Source of the DNA: Smaragdicoccus niigatensis DSM 44881 = NBRC 103563
Lineage (GTDB): Bacteria > Actinomycetota > Actinomycetes > Mycobacteriales > Mycobacteriaceae
Direction: 5' to 3'
DNA length: 64,000 nucleotides
Assembly (NCBI RefSeq): GCF_000380645.1
Contig: NZ_AQXZ01000014.1
Coordinates: 124,001-188,000, forward strand
Shown here: positions 12,874 to 21,961 of the stretch, in pieces
How positions within the stretch are numbered: position 1 is the first letter of the stretch
How the letters are laid out: every line of letters begins with the position of its first letter
Translations under genes and position numbers: made by a program
Notes under the pieces: generated by a model
Told to the model about the DNA's origin: nothing
Seen by the model: the letters and a program-made list of their open reading frames with translations, nothing else
Database searches by the model: none

Positions 12874-14043
12874 CTAGCCCGGCAGACGCACCGGCATGAG
12901 GAGGTACGTGTACTCCGAATCGACCGGCGGGAAGCGGTCGCCTTCGGGTTCAGGCTCCTCGTCGCCGATCGGACGCAGCATGGCCGGGCGGCTCGGAGCG
13001 GTGAACCCGAAGTGCACACGGTCGCTGTGCAGCGAGTTCAGCCCATCGATGAGATATCCCGGGTTGAACGCGATCGTCAGCCCCGGGCCCTGGACGTTGG
13101 CTTCCAGCGACTCCTCCGCGCGGCCGGCGTCGTCGCCGCCAGCCGACAGCAGCAGGCCGTCGCCGGAGAACTCCATGCGGACCTGAGCGCCACGCTCGGC
13201 AACGAGAGCCACGCGCTTGATCGCGTCGATCAACGGAGCAACATCCATCGTCGCGGTCGAGGTGTGATCCTTCGGCAGCAGCTGACGGAACTTCGGGAAC
13301 TCCGCGTCGAGCAGGCGCGTGGTGGTCTTACGGCCGTCCCGCGTAATGCCGAGCAGGCCTTCCGAGCCACCGCCGAGGCACAGTTCCACCGGCGAATCCG
13401 ACGGACCGACAAGAGTTTTCGCGGCGTCCGCGAGCGTCTTGGACGGGATGAGGACCGCGGTGTTGAGCTCGTTGTCACCCGGGGTCCACTCGAGTTCGCG
13501 AACCGCCAGACGGAAACGGTCGGTCGCGGCGAGAACCAGCTTCGAACCGTCGATCTCGAGGCGAATACCCGTGAGCATCGGCAAGGTGTCGTCCTTGCCG
13601 GCCGCGACGGCGACCTGGCTGACCGCGGTACCGAAAATCTCGACCGGGAGCGCACCGGTGCGCGCCGGCAACTCCGGGAGCTGCGGGTAGTCCTCGACGG
13701 GCATCGTCGGCAGCGAGAACTTCGCGCTACCGCAGGTGATGATCACACGACTGCCATCGAGCACGACATCAACCGGCTTGGCCGGAAGTGAGCGAGTGAT
13801 GTCCGCGAGCAGACGACCCGACACGAGCACGTCGCCTGCGGTGGAAACGTCGACCGGGATGCGAACCTGGGCCGAGACCTCGTAGTCGAATCCGGAAACG
13901 GTCAGGCCATCGGCATCGGCGGCCAGGAGGATCCCACCGAGAACGGGAACCGGCGGACGAGACGGAAGGTTGCGGGCCACCCAGGCAACGGAGTCTGCGA
14001 AGTCTTCGCGTGCGACCCGAAAGCGCATGCCCTCAACTGCCAT
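12874..14043 (-). CDS. dnaN: DNA polymerase III beta subunit (sliding clamp)
   Basis: 389 residues, full length. Three repeated clamp domains are visible: the N-terminal [33 protein letters not shown], the middle domain with [26 protein letters not shown], and the C-terminal domain ending in the conserved [12 protein letters not shown]. The homodimeric ring tethers replicative polymerase to DNA. ATG start at 14043, downstream of oriC and dnaA in the canonical order dnaA-oriC-dnaN-recF. Confidence 0.97.
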   Translation of the reverse strand: MAVEGMRFRVAREDFADSVAWVARNLPSRPPVPVLGGILLAADADGLTVSGFDYEVSAQVRIPVDVSTAGDVLVSGRLLADITRSLPAKPVDVVLDGSRVIITCGSAKFSLPTMPVEDYPQLPELPARTGALPVEIFGTAVSQVAVAAGKDDTLPMLTGIRLEIDGSKLVLAATDRFRLAVRELEWTPGDNELNTAVLIPSKTLADAAKTLVGPSDSPVELCLGGGSEGLLGITRDGRKTTTRLLDAEFPKFRQLLPKDHTSTATMDVAPLIDAIKRVALVAERGAQVRMEFSGDGLLLSAGGDDAGRAEESLEANVQGPGLTIAFNPGYLIDGLNSLHSDRVHFGFTAPSRPAMLRPIGDEEPEPEGDRFPPVDSEYTYLLMPVRLPG

Positions 14044-14477
14044 AACTCACGTCCCCTTGTGATTCCGGTAACGGCTGCCAGGGTAACAACCTATGGGGTC
14101 CAAGCCTGCAGCGCCATCCCTTCGATGAAGGTGGTGCGGCTCTCGCTAGCTCTCGCTTGCGGGCCTGTTAGCTGAATGATGCACAGGCCTACCTTTAAAA
14201 CTTTTCTATAAAGATCTAAATACGTAGTAGTAGTAGGTCCTGTGGAATCTGGGGAGTAGCACGCTTGCCGCAGCTAGCACGGCGTGTCGGCATGTGGATC
14301 AGCTGGGGGTCTGCTAGCACCCGAGTGCTTGCAACTGTTGATAGTCACCGTTTGCTGACATTTGTGCCCCAATTCATCCCCAAGGATCCACAGATATCAA
14401 CAGGGTTATCCACAAGTGTGGAGTAGTCGTAGCGCGGTTGTAATCAAGAGGACACGCCGGGCGTAACACGCGGATGC
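14044..14477. other. oriC: Chromosomal replication origin oriC (dnaA-dnaN intergenic region)
   Basis: The non-coding space between dnaN and the dnaA terminator. It contains an AT-rich tract at about 14190-14222 (ACCTTTAAAACTTTTCTATA and on), four TAG triplets, and several DnaA-box-like 9-mers: TTATCCACA at 14406-14414 (perfect consensus), TGTGGATCA at 14293-14301, GGATCCACA at 14384-14392, and a weak TGTGGAATC at 14241-14249. In Mycobacteriales the origin lies in this interval. Exact boundaries are inferred. Confidence 0.85.
14225..14236 (+). repeat. TAG triplet run, candidate DnaA-trio
   Basis: TAGTAGTAGTAG, flanked on its left by the AT-rich tract and on its right, after GTCC, by a degenerate DnaA box (14241-14249). 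DnaA-trio elements described in bacterial origins are repeats of this triplet type between a DnaA box and the unwinding region, where DnaA engages single-stranded DNA. The arrangement here fits that model. Confidence 0.55.
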
Positions 14478-14509
14478 AAAAGAGCCCCGGCCAGTGGCGC
14501 GGGGCTCTT
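14478..14509 (-). terminator. Terminator of dnaA
   Basis: 10-bp stem, AAGAGCCCCG (14480-14489) with its complement at 14500-14509, and a 10-base loop, ending in TTTT on the minus strand, 12 bases after the dnaA stop codon. It separates dnaA transcription from oriC. Confidence 0.8.
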
Positions 14510-14521
14510 CGTACGTACTCG

Positions 14522-15997
14522 TCACTTGGATCGCTGTCGGATCCGGGTCGTGAGTTCCTGGATCTGCTCGAAGACCTTCGGTCGTTCGGCCATCTCCTTA
14601 CGGATCTTCTTGTCGGCATACATGACCGTTGTGTGGTCACGGCCGAATGTCTGGCCGATGCGTGGCAACGAGAGGTCAGTGAGCTCGCGGCACAGATACA
14701 TGGCAATCTGCCGCGCCTGGGCGACTGGGCGGGCCTTACCGGGGCCGCGAAGCTCCTCGATCGAGGTACTGAAGAACTCGGCGGTGACGGCCATGATGGT
14801 CGACGCACTGATCTCCGGAGCACTCGAATCCGGCATCAGATCGCGCAGGACGGCCTCGGCGAGCGAAACGTCGAGTTTCTGTCCGTTGAGCGACGCGAAC
14901 GCCGTCACGCGGATCAGGGCGCCTTCGAGTTCGCGGATGTTGCGTTCGATGCGGCTCGCAATGAGTTCCCGCACGTCATCCGGCACATCGAGGCGGTCCA
15001 TCCGGGCCTTCTTGTCGAGAATCGCCATGCGCGTCTCGAGTTCCGGCGGCTGGACGTCGGTGATCAAGCCCCATTCGAATCGCGTACGCAAGCGCTCTTC
15101 AAGCGTTGCAAGCTGTCGAGGCGGGCGGTCCGAGGACACGATGATCTGCTTGTTCGCCGTATGCAGCGTGTTGAAGGTGTGGAAGAACTCTTCCTGGATA
15201 CCTTCGCGGCCTTCGATGAACTGGATGTCGTCGACGAGCAGGATGTCCGGTTCGCGGTAGCGCCGCTTGAACGCTGCCTTGCGGTCGTCACGAAGACTGT
15301 TGATGAAGTCGTTCGTGAATTCCTCGGTCGACACGTACTTCACGCGGATACCCGGAAACAGGCGCTGCGCGTAGTTGCCGGCGGCATGCAAGAGGTGCGT
15401 CTTACCGAGTCCGGAGGATCCCCAGATGAAGAGCGGGTTGTAGGCGCGGGCGGGTGCCTCGGCCACCGCTACGGCCGCTGCGTGCGCGAAGCGGTTGGAT
15501 GCACCGATGACGAAGGTGTCGAACGTGTACTTCGCGTTGAGGCTGTTCGTCGACGGCGGCGCGGCGTCGGGCTTGACGAAGGTCGGCGTCCAGCTCGCGC
15601 GGTCGCTGCCATTCTCGCTCGGCAGTTCCTCGTCGCGGCGGATTCGCGACTGCGAGGGCAGCAGCGGATCGGCAACGGGCGGAGTCACGACGTCGTCCGG
15701 GTCGGCCTCGGCGCTGGGTTCGACGCGAACACCGAGTCCTTCGATGCGAGTGTCGAGTCGCCGTCGTAGCTGGCTCAGGATCGGTTCGCGAAGACCGCGC
15801 TCGACTGCTTCCTGGGCGAGGACCGATGGGACGGACAACAGTGCGAAACCCTCGACGACAGTGAGGGGTTTGACCAAGCGAAGCCACGCGCGTTGGGCAT
15901 AGCTGACTTGCGGAATCGATCCATCTTCGGAGCCCGTGGTCAGATCAGCGAGAATGGTCGGCCAGACCTGTGCCAGCGCCTGCGCGTCATTGGTCAC
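14522..15997 (-). CDS. dnaA: Chromosomal replication initiator DnaA
   Basis: 491 residues. Domain I is at about 1-90. A variable Pro/Asp-rich domain II follows. Domain III is an AAA+ ATPase from about 160, with Walker [18 protein letters not shown], Walker [13 protein letters not shown], sensor 1 VSSDRPP and the arginine-finger region LRTRFEWGL. The DNA-binding domain IV carries the signature [18 protein letters not shown]. DnaA binds TTATCCACA boxes and melts oriC. GTG start at 15997. Three DnaA boxes lie about 90-120 bases upstream of the start, as expected for autoregulation. Confidence 0.98.
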   Translation of the reverse strand: MTNDAQALAQVWPTILADLTTGSEDGSIPQVSYAQRAWLRLVKPLTVVEGFALLSVPSVLAQEAVERGLREPILSQLRRRLDTRIEGLGVRVEPSAEADPDDVVTPPVADPLLPSQSRIRRDEELPSENGSDRASWTPTFVKPDAAPPSTNSLNAKYTFDTFVIGASNRFAHAAAVAVAEAPARAYNPLFIWGSSGLGKTHLLHAAGNYAQRLFPGIRVKYVSTEEFTNDFINSLRDDRKAAFKRRYREPDILLVDDIQFIEGREGIQEEFFHTFNTLHTANKQIIVSSDRPPRQLATLEERLRTRFEWGLITDVQPPELETRMAILDKKARMDRLDVPDDVRELIASRIERNIRELEGALIRVTAFASLNGQKLDVSLAEAVLRDLMPDSSAPEISASTIMAVTAEFFSTSIEELRGPGKARPVAQARQIAMYLCRELTDLSLPRIGQTFGRDHTTVMYADKKIRKEMAERPKVFEQIQELTTRIRQRSK

Positions 15998-16084
15998 GCT
16001 TGGGCCCCTCCCAGATCGCGTCGTACATACCCCGGCTCGGCAGAGCGCGAGCCGATCGGCCTACGAATATGCCAGGTCGACAAG

Positions 16085-16116
16085 TAATCCACATAATTAT
16101 CCACAGATGTGGACAA
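16085..16116. promoter_or_regulatory. Cluster of three DnaA boxes in the dnaA upstream region
   Basis: TAATCCACA (16085-16093), TTATCCACA (16097-16105, perfect consensus) and inverted TGTGGACAA (16108-16116) within 32 bases. Spacing and the mixed orientation suggest cooperative DnaA binding controlling dnaA and perhaps origin activity. The remaining sequence between dnaA and rpmH (15998-16628) contains one promoter-like element near 16437 and no gene I can support. Confidence 0.85.
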
Positions 16117-16436
16117 GTACACGGATAGCACTGTGGGCGCCTGATCGTCGTTGACAGCTACGGCGAAAGCACGGTTGAAGAATCCCACCGGACGGTGGGT
16201 TGTCTCCAAACTGCGAGACGGACTGGGTCTCATCGGGCCATCCAAAACGATCCGGATGGCGACCCCGTGCGCACTACTTTGTGCGTCCGTCGGGGAGAAA
16301 ACTAACAAGAGTCTGACGAACAGGTGGTCAAAACCTGTAATTCCTTGCAGCAGTACTTCAGTGACTGTTCGCCTGGCGTACAGGTTGCGGTCAGGCACGA
16401 AGTCGGCCGCCAGGCGTCGGTATCGACGGCTCAAGT

Positions 16437-16465
16437 TTGACCCGTGGGCGCTCTATCAGTACCCT
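16437..16465 (+). promoter_or_regulatory. Predicted sigma-A promoter for the rpmH operon
   Basis: TTGACC (16437-16442), a 17-bp spacer, then TACCCT (16460-16465), about 165 bases upstream of the rpmH start and pointing to it. Both hexamers fit actinobacterial vegetative promoters. This is prediction by pattern only. Confidence 0.45.
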
Positions 16466-16628
16466 CGAACAGTCGAGCGTTTGCGGACTATAGGCCAGCG
16501 CGCCGAGCTTCTCGGGGCACCGCGCCGCCGCTAGCCGGAAGTCCGTGGGCGTTCACCATGGATTTGTCACCAACCCATACGGGGCATGGCGTTTGCCGTG
16601 CGCCGTGAACTTGCAAGGAGAGTCGACC

Positions 16629-16772
16629 GTGGCCAAGGGCAAGCGGACGTTCCAGCCGAACAACCGTCGTCGCGCGAAGGTGCACGGCTTCCGCCTGCGT
16701 TCGCGCACGCGTGCCGGCCGCGCCATCCTCTCGGCTCGCCGCCGCAAGGGCCGCGCCGAGATCGCCGTTTAA
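16629..16772 (+). CDS. rpmH: 50S ribosomal protein L34
   Basis: 47 residues, [20 protein letters not shown] and onward, ending AEIAV; extremely basic, the standard L34 length and sequence. The start is GTG at 16629, preceded by AAGGAG at a spacing of 6-8. First gene of the rpmH-rnpA-yidD-yidC-jag-rsmG cluster, divergent from dnaA. Confidence 0.97.
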   Translation: MAKGKRTFQPNNRRRAKVHGFRLRSRTRAGRAILSARRRKGRAEIAV

Positions 16773-16800
16773 TCCACCCCACAGGTGCATTGGCGCTCGG

Positions 16801-17172
16801 GTGCTGCCTGAGCAGTATCGATTGCACAATTCTCGAGACTTTCACAGTGTTGTTCGCTCCGGTCGTCGCGCCGGTGGACGAAATCTCGTGATCTACGTCG
16901 CGAATCGTGCTCCAGAAACTGGCCCGCCGGCCTTGATATTCGGCGGGCCACGTTTTGGTTTGATCGTCAGCAAGAGTGTCGGCGGATCCGTGGTCCGTCA
17001 CACCCTCGCGCGGCGGCTTCGGCCCCTCTGCGTCGATGTGGCTCCAGGCCTGGACCGGGGATCCGACGTCGTGATCAGAGCATTACCCCCAGCCGCGGTT
17101 GCGTCGGCGACAGTTCTGGAACGAGACCTGCGGCGAGCCTTGCAGCGCCTCGGTGTCGTCGGTGGTGCATAG
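16801..17172 (+). CDS. rnpA: Ribonuclease P protein component
   Basis: 123 residues from GTG 16801, giving MLPEQYRLHNSRDFHSVVRS, with the family RNR-like basic motif (VSKSVGGSVVRHTLARRLRP). This small basic protein assists the RNase P RNA in 5' maturation of tRNAs. It lies 28 bases after rpmH and 3 bases before yidD. The reading frame stays open far upstream, but the GTG matches the family N-terminus. Confidence 0.95.
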   Translation: MLPEQYRLHNSRDFHSVVRSGRRAGGRNLVIYVANRAPETGPPALIFGGPRFGLIVSKSVGGSVVRHTLARRLRPLCVDVAPGLDRGSDVVIRALPPAAVASATVLERDLRRALQRLGVVGGA

Positions 17173-17175
17173 GAC

Positions 17176-17541
17176 ATGAGTGCACTTCGGTGGCTGGCGC
17201 ACCTCCCGGCGCGTGCTCTGATCTTCCTGATCGAGCTGTACCGGTCCTACATCTCCCCTATGCGGATGCCCACCTGCCGATTCAGTCCGACGTGCAGCGA
17301 GTACGCCGTCACGGCCCTACGAACTCGCGGCTTCTTCGTCGGCAGCGTGCTGACCGTGATTCGGCTGGCGAAATGCGCGCCCTGGCATCCTGGTGGTTGG
17401 GATCCGGTTCCGGAGCGGCGGCGGTGCAAGGAGGACGAGGGAGCATCGCCGCGACGAAGGAGCAAGGAGCGGACCGAGGGACGGTGCGCCGAAAAGACGC
17501 AGCACGACCACGTGCACGCCGCGTCTGGTGAGACCTGTTGA
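17176..17541 (+). CDS. yidD: Membrane protein insertion efficiency factor YidD
   Basis: 121 residues. The conserved YidD core runs from [16 protein letters not shown] through [17 protein letters not shown] to [13 protein letters not shown], including the paired cysteines, at about residues 14-78. It is followed by a highly charged C-terminal tail of about 40 residues ([20 protein letters not shown]) that is longer than usual. YidD associates with the inner membrane and supports YidC-dependent insertion. ATG at 17176, three bases after rnpA; yidC follows after 24 bases. Confidence 0.93.
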   Translation: MSALRWLAHLPARALIFLIELYRSYISPMRMPTCRFSPTCSEYAVTALRTRGFFVGSVLTVIRLAKCAPWHPGGWDPVPERRRCKEDEGASPRRRSKERTEGRCAEKTQHDHVHAASGETC

Positions 17542-17565
17542 ATGGAAGCACACAACTCGTGAGGA

Positions 17566-18675
17566 GTGTCTAGCGCAGTGCTGAACTTCGTCTATTACCC
17601 GGTATCCGGAATCTTGTGGGTATGGCACAAGGCCTTCGGGTTCCTGTTCGGACCGGACAGCGGCCTGACCTGGGTCCTTGCCGTTGTGTTCCTGGTCTTC
17701 ACGCTGCGTCTGTTGCTTTACCGGCCGTTCGTCAAGCAGGTCCGCACGACGCGTCAGATGCAGGAACTGCAGCCACAGATCAAGGCGCTGCAGAAGAAGT
17801 ACGGCAAAGACAAGCAGCGTCTCGCGATGGAGATGCAGAAGCTGCAGAAGGAACACGGCTTCAATCCGCTGATGGGTTGTCTCCCGGTTCTGGTCCAGGC
17901 CCCCGTGTTCATCGGTCTGTACCACGTGCTCAGTTCGTTTGCGCGAACCGGAACCCGCTTCGGGCAGTCGCACGCCATGACGGCGCTGCAGAATGCTCAA
18001 ACCCCGAACTACTTCTTCTCCGCCGAGGATGTGCAGTCGTTCCTCAAGGCGAAGGTCTTCGGTGTTCCGCTCGCCGCGTTCATGAACATGAGCGTCGACT
18101 ACAAGCGCGCGTTCAACGTGCCGGAGCTGGGGATTCTCACCCACGATCTGACGGTCGTGAAGATCGCCATCGTCGCGGCGCCCCTGATGATTCTCGCGAG
18201 CCTCGCGACGCACATGAACTCGCGATTCTCTGTCGCGCGTCAGAGTGCGGCGGTCGCGGCCAACCCGCAGACCGCGATCATGAACAAGCTCGCGCTGTAC
18301 GCGTTCCCGCTCGGTGTCCTCGTGGGTGGTCCGTTCCTCCCGGTCGCCATCCTCTTCTACTGGGTTGCGAACAACGCCTGGACCTACGGTCAGCAGCACG
18401 TCGTGTACCGGAAGATGGACCGCGAAGACGAGGCGAAGAAGCTCGCCGCGCTCGAGAAGCGTTCGGAGCTCGCCCCGCGACCGGGTGCCAAGCCGACCGC
18501 GAACCGTACGCAGGAGATCACCACGTCGACGGCAGTCGAGATCGAGGACGACACCGATACCTCGGCCACGCGCAAGAACCCGAATCGCGGGGGTACTCGT
18601 CCGGGACAGGTGAAGAGCCGGAAGAACAATCCCAATCGCGGGCGCCCGAACCAGGGTCCGAAGCGGCGGCCTTGA
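17566..18675 (+). CDS. yidC: Membrane protein insertase YidC
   Basis: 369 residues, the short Gram-positive/actinobacterial type without the large periplasmic domain. It opens with [20 protein letters not shown], followed by the Oxa1/YidC core with TM helices, the coiled coil [42 protein letters not shown], and later [14 protein letters not shown]. The C-terminal tail is basic and Arg/Asn/Pro-rich, possibly ribosome-contacting. It inserts membrane proteins alone or with SecYEG. Start GTG at 17566 with GTGAGGAG upstream. Confidence 0.96.
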   Translation: MSSAVLNFVYYPVSGILWVWHKAFGFLFGPDSGLTWVLAVVFLVFTLRLLLYRPFVKQVRTTRQMQELQPQIKALQKKYGKDKQRLAMEMQKLQKEHGFNPLMGCLPVLVQAPVFIGLYHVLSSFARTGTRFGQSHAMTALQNAQTPNYFFSAEDVQSFLKAKVFGVPLAAFMNMSVDYKRAFNVPELGILTHDLTVVKIAIVAAPLMILASLATHMNSRFSVARQSAAVAANPQTAIMNKLALYAFPLGVLVGGPFLPVAILFYWVANNAWTYGQQHVVYRKMDREDEAKKLAALEKRSELAPRPGAKPTANRTQEITTSTAVEIEDDTDTSATRKNPNRGGTRPGQVKSRKNNPNRGRPNQGPKRRP

Positions 18676-18756
18676 CCCATGGCCGACGTGGTGCTTGCGG
18701 AGAGACCTGAAAACCCAGCAATAACAACGAGAGCAGAAATGGGAGGCGACGAGGCT

Positions 18757-19299
18757 GTGTCTGACCTGGCTGTGAGTGAACCCTCGGATTCGGCATTGGA
18801 AAAGACCTCGGCGGAGGCTGAAGCTCCCGAGAACGAAGAAGACGAACTCGTCGAAGAAGGCGAGATCGCAGGCGACTATCTCGAGCAACTGCTCGACATC
18901 CTCGACTTCGACGGCGACATCGATCTCGATGTCGAGGGCAAGCGCGCGATCGTGAGCATCGACGGTGGACGTGACCTGAGCAAGCTCGTCGGCCGAAACG
19001 GCGAGGTCCTGGACGCTCTCCAGGAGCTCACCCGTCTCGCCGTCCAGCAGGCAACCGGCGAGCGCAGCAAGCTCATGCTGGACATCGCCGGCTGGCGTGC
19101 GAAGCGTCGCGCGGACCTGACCGCGATCGGTCAGGCTGCCGCGAAGAAGGTGCTCGAGAAGGGTGGCCGCGAGGTCCTCGAGCCGATGACGCCGTTCGAG
19201 CGGAAGGTCGTGCACGACGCGGTCGCGGCCATCGGCGGGGTCGTGAGCGAGAGCGAAGGCGCGGAGCCCCAGCGGCGAGTCGTCGTCACCCGCGGCTGA
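18757..19299 (+). CDS. jag: Jag/SpoIIIJ-associated RNA-binding protein (KH-R3H)
   Basis: 180 residues from GTG 18757, chosen because GGGAGG lies 10 bases upstream; an ATG at 18679 is possible but has a weak site. An acidic N-terminal region is followed by the KH domain (YLEQLLDILDFDGDIDLD, then GRNGEVLDALQELTRLAV) and the R3H domain (EPMTPFERKVVHDAVAAIGGVVSESEG). Jag proteins bind RNA and are linked to membrane protein biogenesis and elongation in Gram-positives (KhpB). It is followed by a strong terminator, so the rpmH-jag run may end here. Confidence 0.9.
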   Translation: MSDLAVSEPSDSALEKTSAEAEAPENEEDELVEEGEIAGDYLEQLLDILDFDGDIDLDVEGKRAIVSIDGGRDLSKLVGRNGEVLDALQELTRLAVQQATGERSKLMLDIAGWRAKRRADLTAIGQAAAKKVLEKGGREVLEPMTPFERKVVHDAVAAIGGVVSESEGAEPQRRVVVTRG

Positions 19300-19313
19300 C
19301 GTTCAATTTCAAG

Positions 19314-19352
19314 GAGCCCGGCGGAACCTGAGTTTCGCCGGGCTCTTCTTTT
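19314..19352 (+). terminator. Intrinsic terminator after jag
   Basis: 10-bp GC-rich stem GAGCCCGGCG (19314-19323) with its complement at 19336-19345, a 12-base loop and a T-rich tail TTCTTTT. It ends the rpmH-jag transcription unit before rsmG. Confidence 0.88.
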
Positions 19353-19464
19353 GGATCAAATCGTCACGTTACGAAACGCGCTGTGACACACCGTTAGGTT
19401 GGCTCACGAAGCGGGGAACTGTAATTTGGCCCACAGGCGGTGAGCGGGAGCGGCTCTGGGAGGA

Positions 19465-19480
19465 TGTTTCACGTGGAACA
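19465..19480. promoter_or_regulatory. parS: parS centromere site 1 (one mismatch from consensus)
   Basis: TGTTTCACGTGGAACA, one base different from the bacterial parS consensus TGTTTCACGTGAAACA. It overlaps the 5' end of rsmG: the CACGTG core contains the GTG that I take as the rsmG start. Confidence 0.92.
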
Positions 19481-20141
19481 ACGAACGGCCGAGGTGCCCG
19501 AGGCGGCAGTCCGCCTGTTCGGCGATCGACTCGATCTCGCTGTCGCCTACTGGGAGTCACTCGTTTCCGAGGGCCAGAAGCGTGGACTCATCGGTCCGCG
19601 TGAAGTGCCGAAGCTGTGGGAACGCCACATTCTGAATTGCGGAGTCCTGCAGGAGTTGGTCCCCGAAGGTGCGGTAGTCGCGGATATCGGCAGCGGCGCG
19701 GGTCTCCCCGGAATCCCGTTGGCGATCGCCCGTCCCGATGTGAAGGTCATTCTCATCGAATCGATGTTGCGCCGCACAACATACTTGTCTGAATTCATCG
19801 CGTCGGTCGACCTCGATATCAGAGTTGTCCGAGGTCGTGCCGAGGACCGCGCGGTCGTCGCCGAAGTGGGACAGTGCGATGTCGTTACGTCGCGTGCTGT
19901 CGCTGCCCTCCCCCTGCTGATGTCCTTGTCGATGCCTCTCCTTCGCCCCGGCGGATTGATGCTCGCACTCAAGGGCTCGACCGCGGCGCAGGAAATCGTC
20001 GATTCCGCGCGCGAGGCGCGCAAGTACGGTGCGGTGGATCTTGCCGTTCGCGAGTGTGGCGCAGGCTTTGTCGACGAGTTGACGGTCGTGATCGAAGCTC
20101 GAAAGATCGATGCGCCGACGCGCAGGACATCCCGAAGATAG
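19473..20141 (+). CDS. rsmG: 16S rRNA (guanine-527-N7)-methyltransferase RsmG
   Basis: 222 residues from GTG 19473. GGGAGG ends at 19463, giving 9-base spacing to this GTG but none to the ATG at 19464, which supports the GTG. The class I methyltransferase SAM loop is VVADIGSGAGLPGIPLAIARP; upstream is REVPKLWERHILNC and downstream VVRGRAED and VTSRAVAALPLL, all typical of RsmG/GidB. It methylates G527 of 16S rRNA; loss gives low-level streptomycin resistance in relatives. It is normally followed by parA, but here parB comes next. Confidence 0.95.
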   Translation: MEQRTAEVPEAAVRLFGDRLDLAVAYWESLVSEGQKRGLIGPREVPKLWERHILNCGVLQELVPEGAVVADIGSGAGLPGIPLAIARPDVKVILIESMLRRTTYLSEFIASVDLDIRVVRGRAEDRAVVAEVGQCDVVTSRAVAALPLLMSLSMPLLRPGGLMLALKGSTAAQEIVDSAREARKYGAVDLAVRECGAGFVDELTVVIEARKIDAPTRRTSRR

Positions 20142-20146
20142 CTTCC

Positions 20147-20162
20147 TGTTTCACGTGAAACA
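20147..20162. promoter_or_regulatory. parS: parS centromere site 2 (perfect consensus)
   Basis: TGTTTCACGTGAAACA, exact match to the 16-bp parS palindrome, in the 45-bp space between the rsmG stop and the parB start. It is about 5.8 kb from oriC and serves as a ParB nucleation site. Confidence 0.97.
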
Positions 20163-20186
20163 CAACGGATTCGATCGGAGTTGGAC

Positions 20187-21116
20187 TTGAGTCAGCCCAG
20201 GAAGAGCGGCGTTGGCCGCGGACTTGCTGCCCTCATTCCCTCGGGGGCCTCCCTGACCGGAAGCGGTCTCGGTAGTGCAGCTGCCGATGTCTTGATCGGT
20301 GGTCCGCGGCCGGCCGCCGCTACGTACCGGGAGATTCGCCCGGAACACGTTCAGCCGAATCCCAAGCAGCCGCGCCAGGTCTTCGACGAAGAGGCTCTCG
20401 CGGAACTCGTGCATTCGATCCGCGAATTCGGACTTATGCAGCCGATCGTCGTTCGCGAGGTCGGACTCGACAATTACCAGCTGGTCATGGGTGAACGCCG
20501 TTGGCGTGCATCACAACTCGCAGGTCTCCAGGCTATTCCGGCGATCGTTCGCCAGACCGCGGATGACTCGATGCTCCGCGACGCGCTGCTGGAAAACATC
20601 CACCGTGTGCAACTTAATCCGCTTGAAGAGGCCGCGGCATATCAGCAGTTACTCGAAGAGTTCGACGTTACCCACGAAGAGCTTGCGACACGTATCGGTC
20701 GTTCTCGCCCGGTGGTGTCGAACATGATCCGGCTTCTCCGGCTCCCCGTGGCCGTTCAGCGCCGAGTTGCTGCAGGTGTGCTGTCGGCCGGGCACGCACG
20801 CGCTCTCCTCGCACTCGAGGCTGGCGCCGCAGCGCAGGAAGAACTCGCCGCTCGCATCGTCGCCGAGGGCATGTCGGTGCGCGCGACAGAGGAGGCCGTC
20901 ACGCTGGCCAATCGAGCGGGAGAGGCGCGAGTCAAGCCGGCGCCGAAGGGACGGCCAGCTCCACCGCCCGCGTTGCAAGACTATGCATCCCGGCTTGCCG
21001 ACTCGTTCGACACCAAGGTCCAGGTGAGCATGGGCCAGCGCAAAGGCAAGATCGTCGTCGAGTTCGGGTCGATCGAGGACCTGCAGCGCATCATGTCGTT
21101 GATGGACAAGACGTGA
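20187..21116 (+). CDS. parB: Chromosome partitioning protein ParB
   Basis: 309 residues from TTG 20187, chosen because CGGAG lies 6 bases upstream and the product begins [20 protein letters not shown] like other ParBs. The N-terminal GRGL-type ParA-stimulating motif is intact. The CTPase/N domain contains [12 protein letters not shown] and [12 protein letters not shown], then the HTH region ([23 protein letters not shown]), a linker, and the dimerisation domain ending MSLMDKT. It loads at parS and spreads as a CTP clamp to organise origins and SMC. Unusually, no parA precedes it. Confidence 0.96.
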   Translation: MSQPRKSGVGRGLAALIPSGASLTGSGLGSAAADVLIGGPRPAAATYREIRPEHVQPNPKQPRQVFDEEALAELVHSIREFGLMQPIVVREVGLDNYQLVMGERRWRASQLAGLQAIPAIVRQTADDSMLRDALLENIHRVQLNPLEEAAAYQQLLEEFDVTHEELATRIGRSRPVVSNMIRLLRLPVAVQRRVAAGVLSAGHARALLALEAGAAAQEELAARIVAEGMSVRATEEAVTLANRAGEARVKPAPKGRPAPPPALQDYASRLADSFDTKVQVSMGQRKGKIVVEFGSIEDLQRIMSLMDKT

Positions 21117-21250
21117 TCTGAGTGGGACGGCCCCGCGGTTGTGATGCGTCGGTGATACGTCACAGTGACGCTGACCAGGCGAAAGGGCTTATCCTTTACT
21201 AGAACTAGATGCCACCATGCCGACCACCCAGATCCGAGGTTGACGCTGCA

Positions 21251-21940
21251 GTGTCCACAACCATCACGACACTGACCCTTTCGGAGATTGGCAAGCTTCC
21301 CGCCCATGCCCGGCGATGCGTCTTCTGGGAAACCGACCCCTCCGTCGAGCGTTCGCCCGCAGTTTTCGACGACCCCGCTTTCGAGAAGGAAGCGTGGCTG
21401 TCGAAGGTGATGTTGGAGTGGGGTTCATGCGCCCAGGTCTCGCGCAACGAATACGGCGCCACTGGCGCCGCTCTGTATGCGCCACCGAGCGCTGTTCCAC
21501 GCTCGGCTGGATTTCCGACGTCACCCGTGAGTCCGGACGCTGTGCTTCTCACCTCGGTCGTGGTCGAGGGATGCGCCTCGGGATTGGGGAACCCGGACTA
21601 CGACGGAGTTGCGCATCAGCTCGTTCAGGCGGTTGCGAAGGACCTCATTCGCCGCGGTGTTCGGGCTCTCGAGGCGTTTGGCATCAAGGCGGACCCAGCG
21701 GACTACCCCACTGGTCCGAGCGCTACCGCCGCCCTGACGTGTACGCCGCACCAGTGCATGATCCCGGCGTCGTTCCTGGAAGAGGCCGGCTTTAAAACGG
21801 TTGCGGCACATCATGAGTACCCACGGCTACGGCTCGAACTCGACAGCGATCACGAGTGGAAGGTCGACGTCGAGTACGCGCTCGAGCAGCTCCTGGCATC
21901 CGCGAGCCTGACGACGACCGGAAGCTTCCGGATCCCCTGA
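21251..21940 (+). CDS. Conserved GNAT-like protein (Rv3916c position)
   Basis: 229 residues from GTG 21251 (GAGG upstream). N-terminal HARRCVFWE and EKEAWLSKVMLEWGSCAQVS, then a central region with LTSVVVEGCASGLG, QLVQAVAKDLIRRGVRALEAFG, and near the C-terminus CMIPASFLEEAGFKTVAAHHEYPRLRLEL. The last part resembles the end of a GNAT acetyltransferase fold. It occupies the place of Rv3916c between parB and cwlM in Mycobacterium. Function is unknown; acetyltransferase activity is a guess because the acetyl-CoA loop is not obvious. It converges on cwlM. Confidence 0.8.
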   Translation: MSTTITTLTLSEIGKLPAHARRCVFWETDPSVERSPAVFDDPAFEKEAWLSKVMLEWGSCAQVSRNEYGATGAALYAPPSAVPRSAGFPTSPVSPDAVLLTSVVVEGCASGLGNPDYDGVAHQLVQAVAKDLIRRGVRALEAFGIKADPADYPTGPSATAALTCTPHQCMIPASFLEEAGFKTVAAHHEYPRLRLELDSDHEWKVDVEYALEQLLASASLTTTGSFRIP

Positions 21941-21961
21941 CCAACGGTCGGGGACCCGGAC

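Noticed and set aside
15998-16628. Possible protein gene between dnaA and rpmH (for example the leftward frame 15994-16434)
   Set aside because: No ribosome-binding site or recognisable domain, overlaps the DnaA boxes and the dnaA start; treated as regulatory DNA.
17317-19215. 632-codon open frame antisense to yidD, yidC and jag
   Set aside because: Spans three well-supported genes on the other strand and shows only biased composition.
20142-20186. Hidden or degraded parA between rsmG and parB
   Set aside because: Only 45 bases, occupied by parS and the parB ribosome-binding site; no room and no Walker-motif remnant in any frame.
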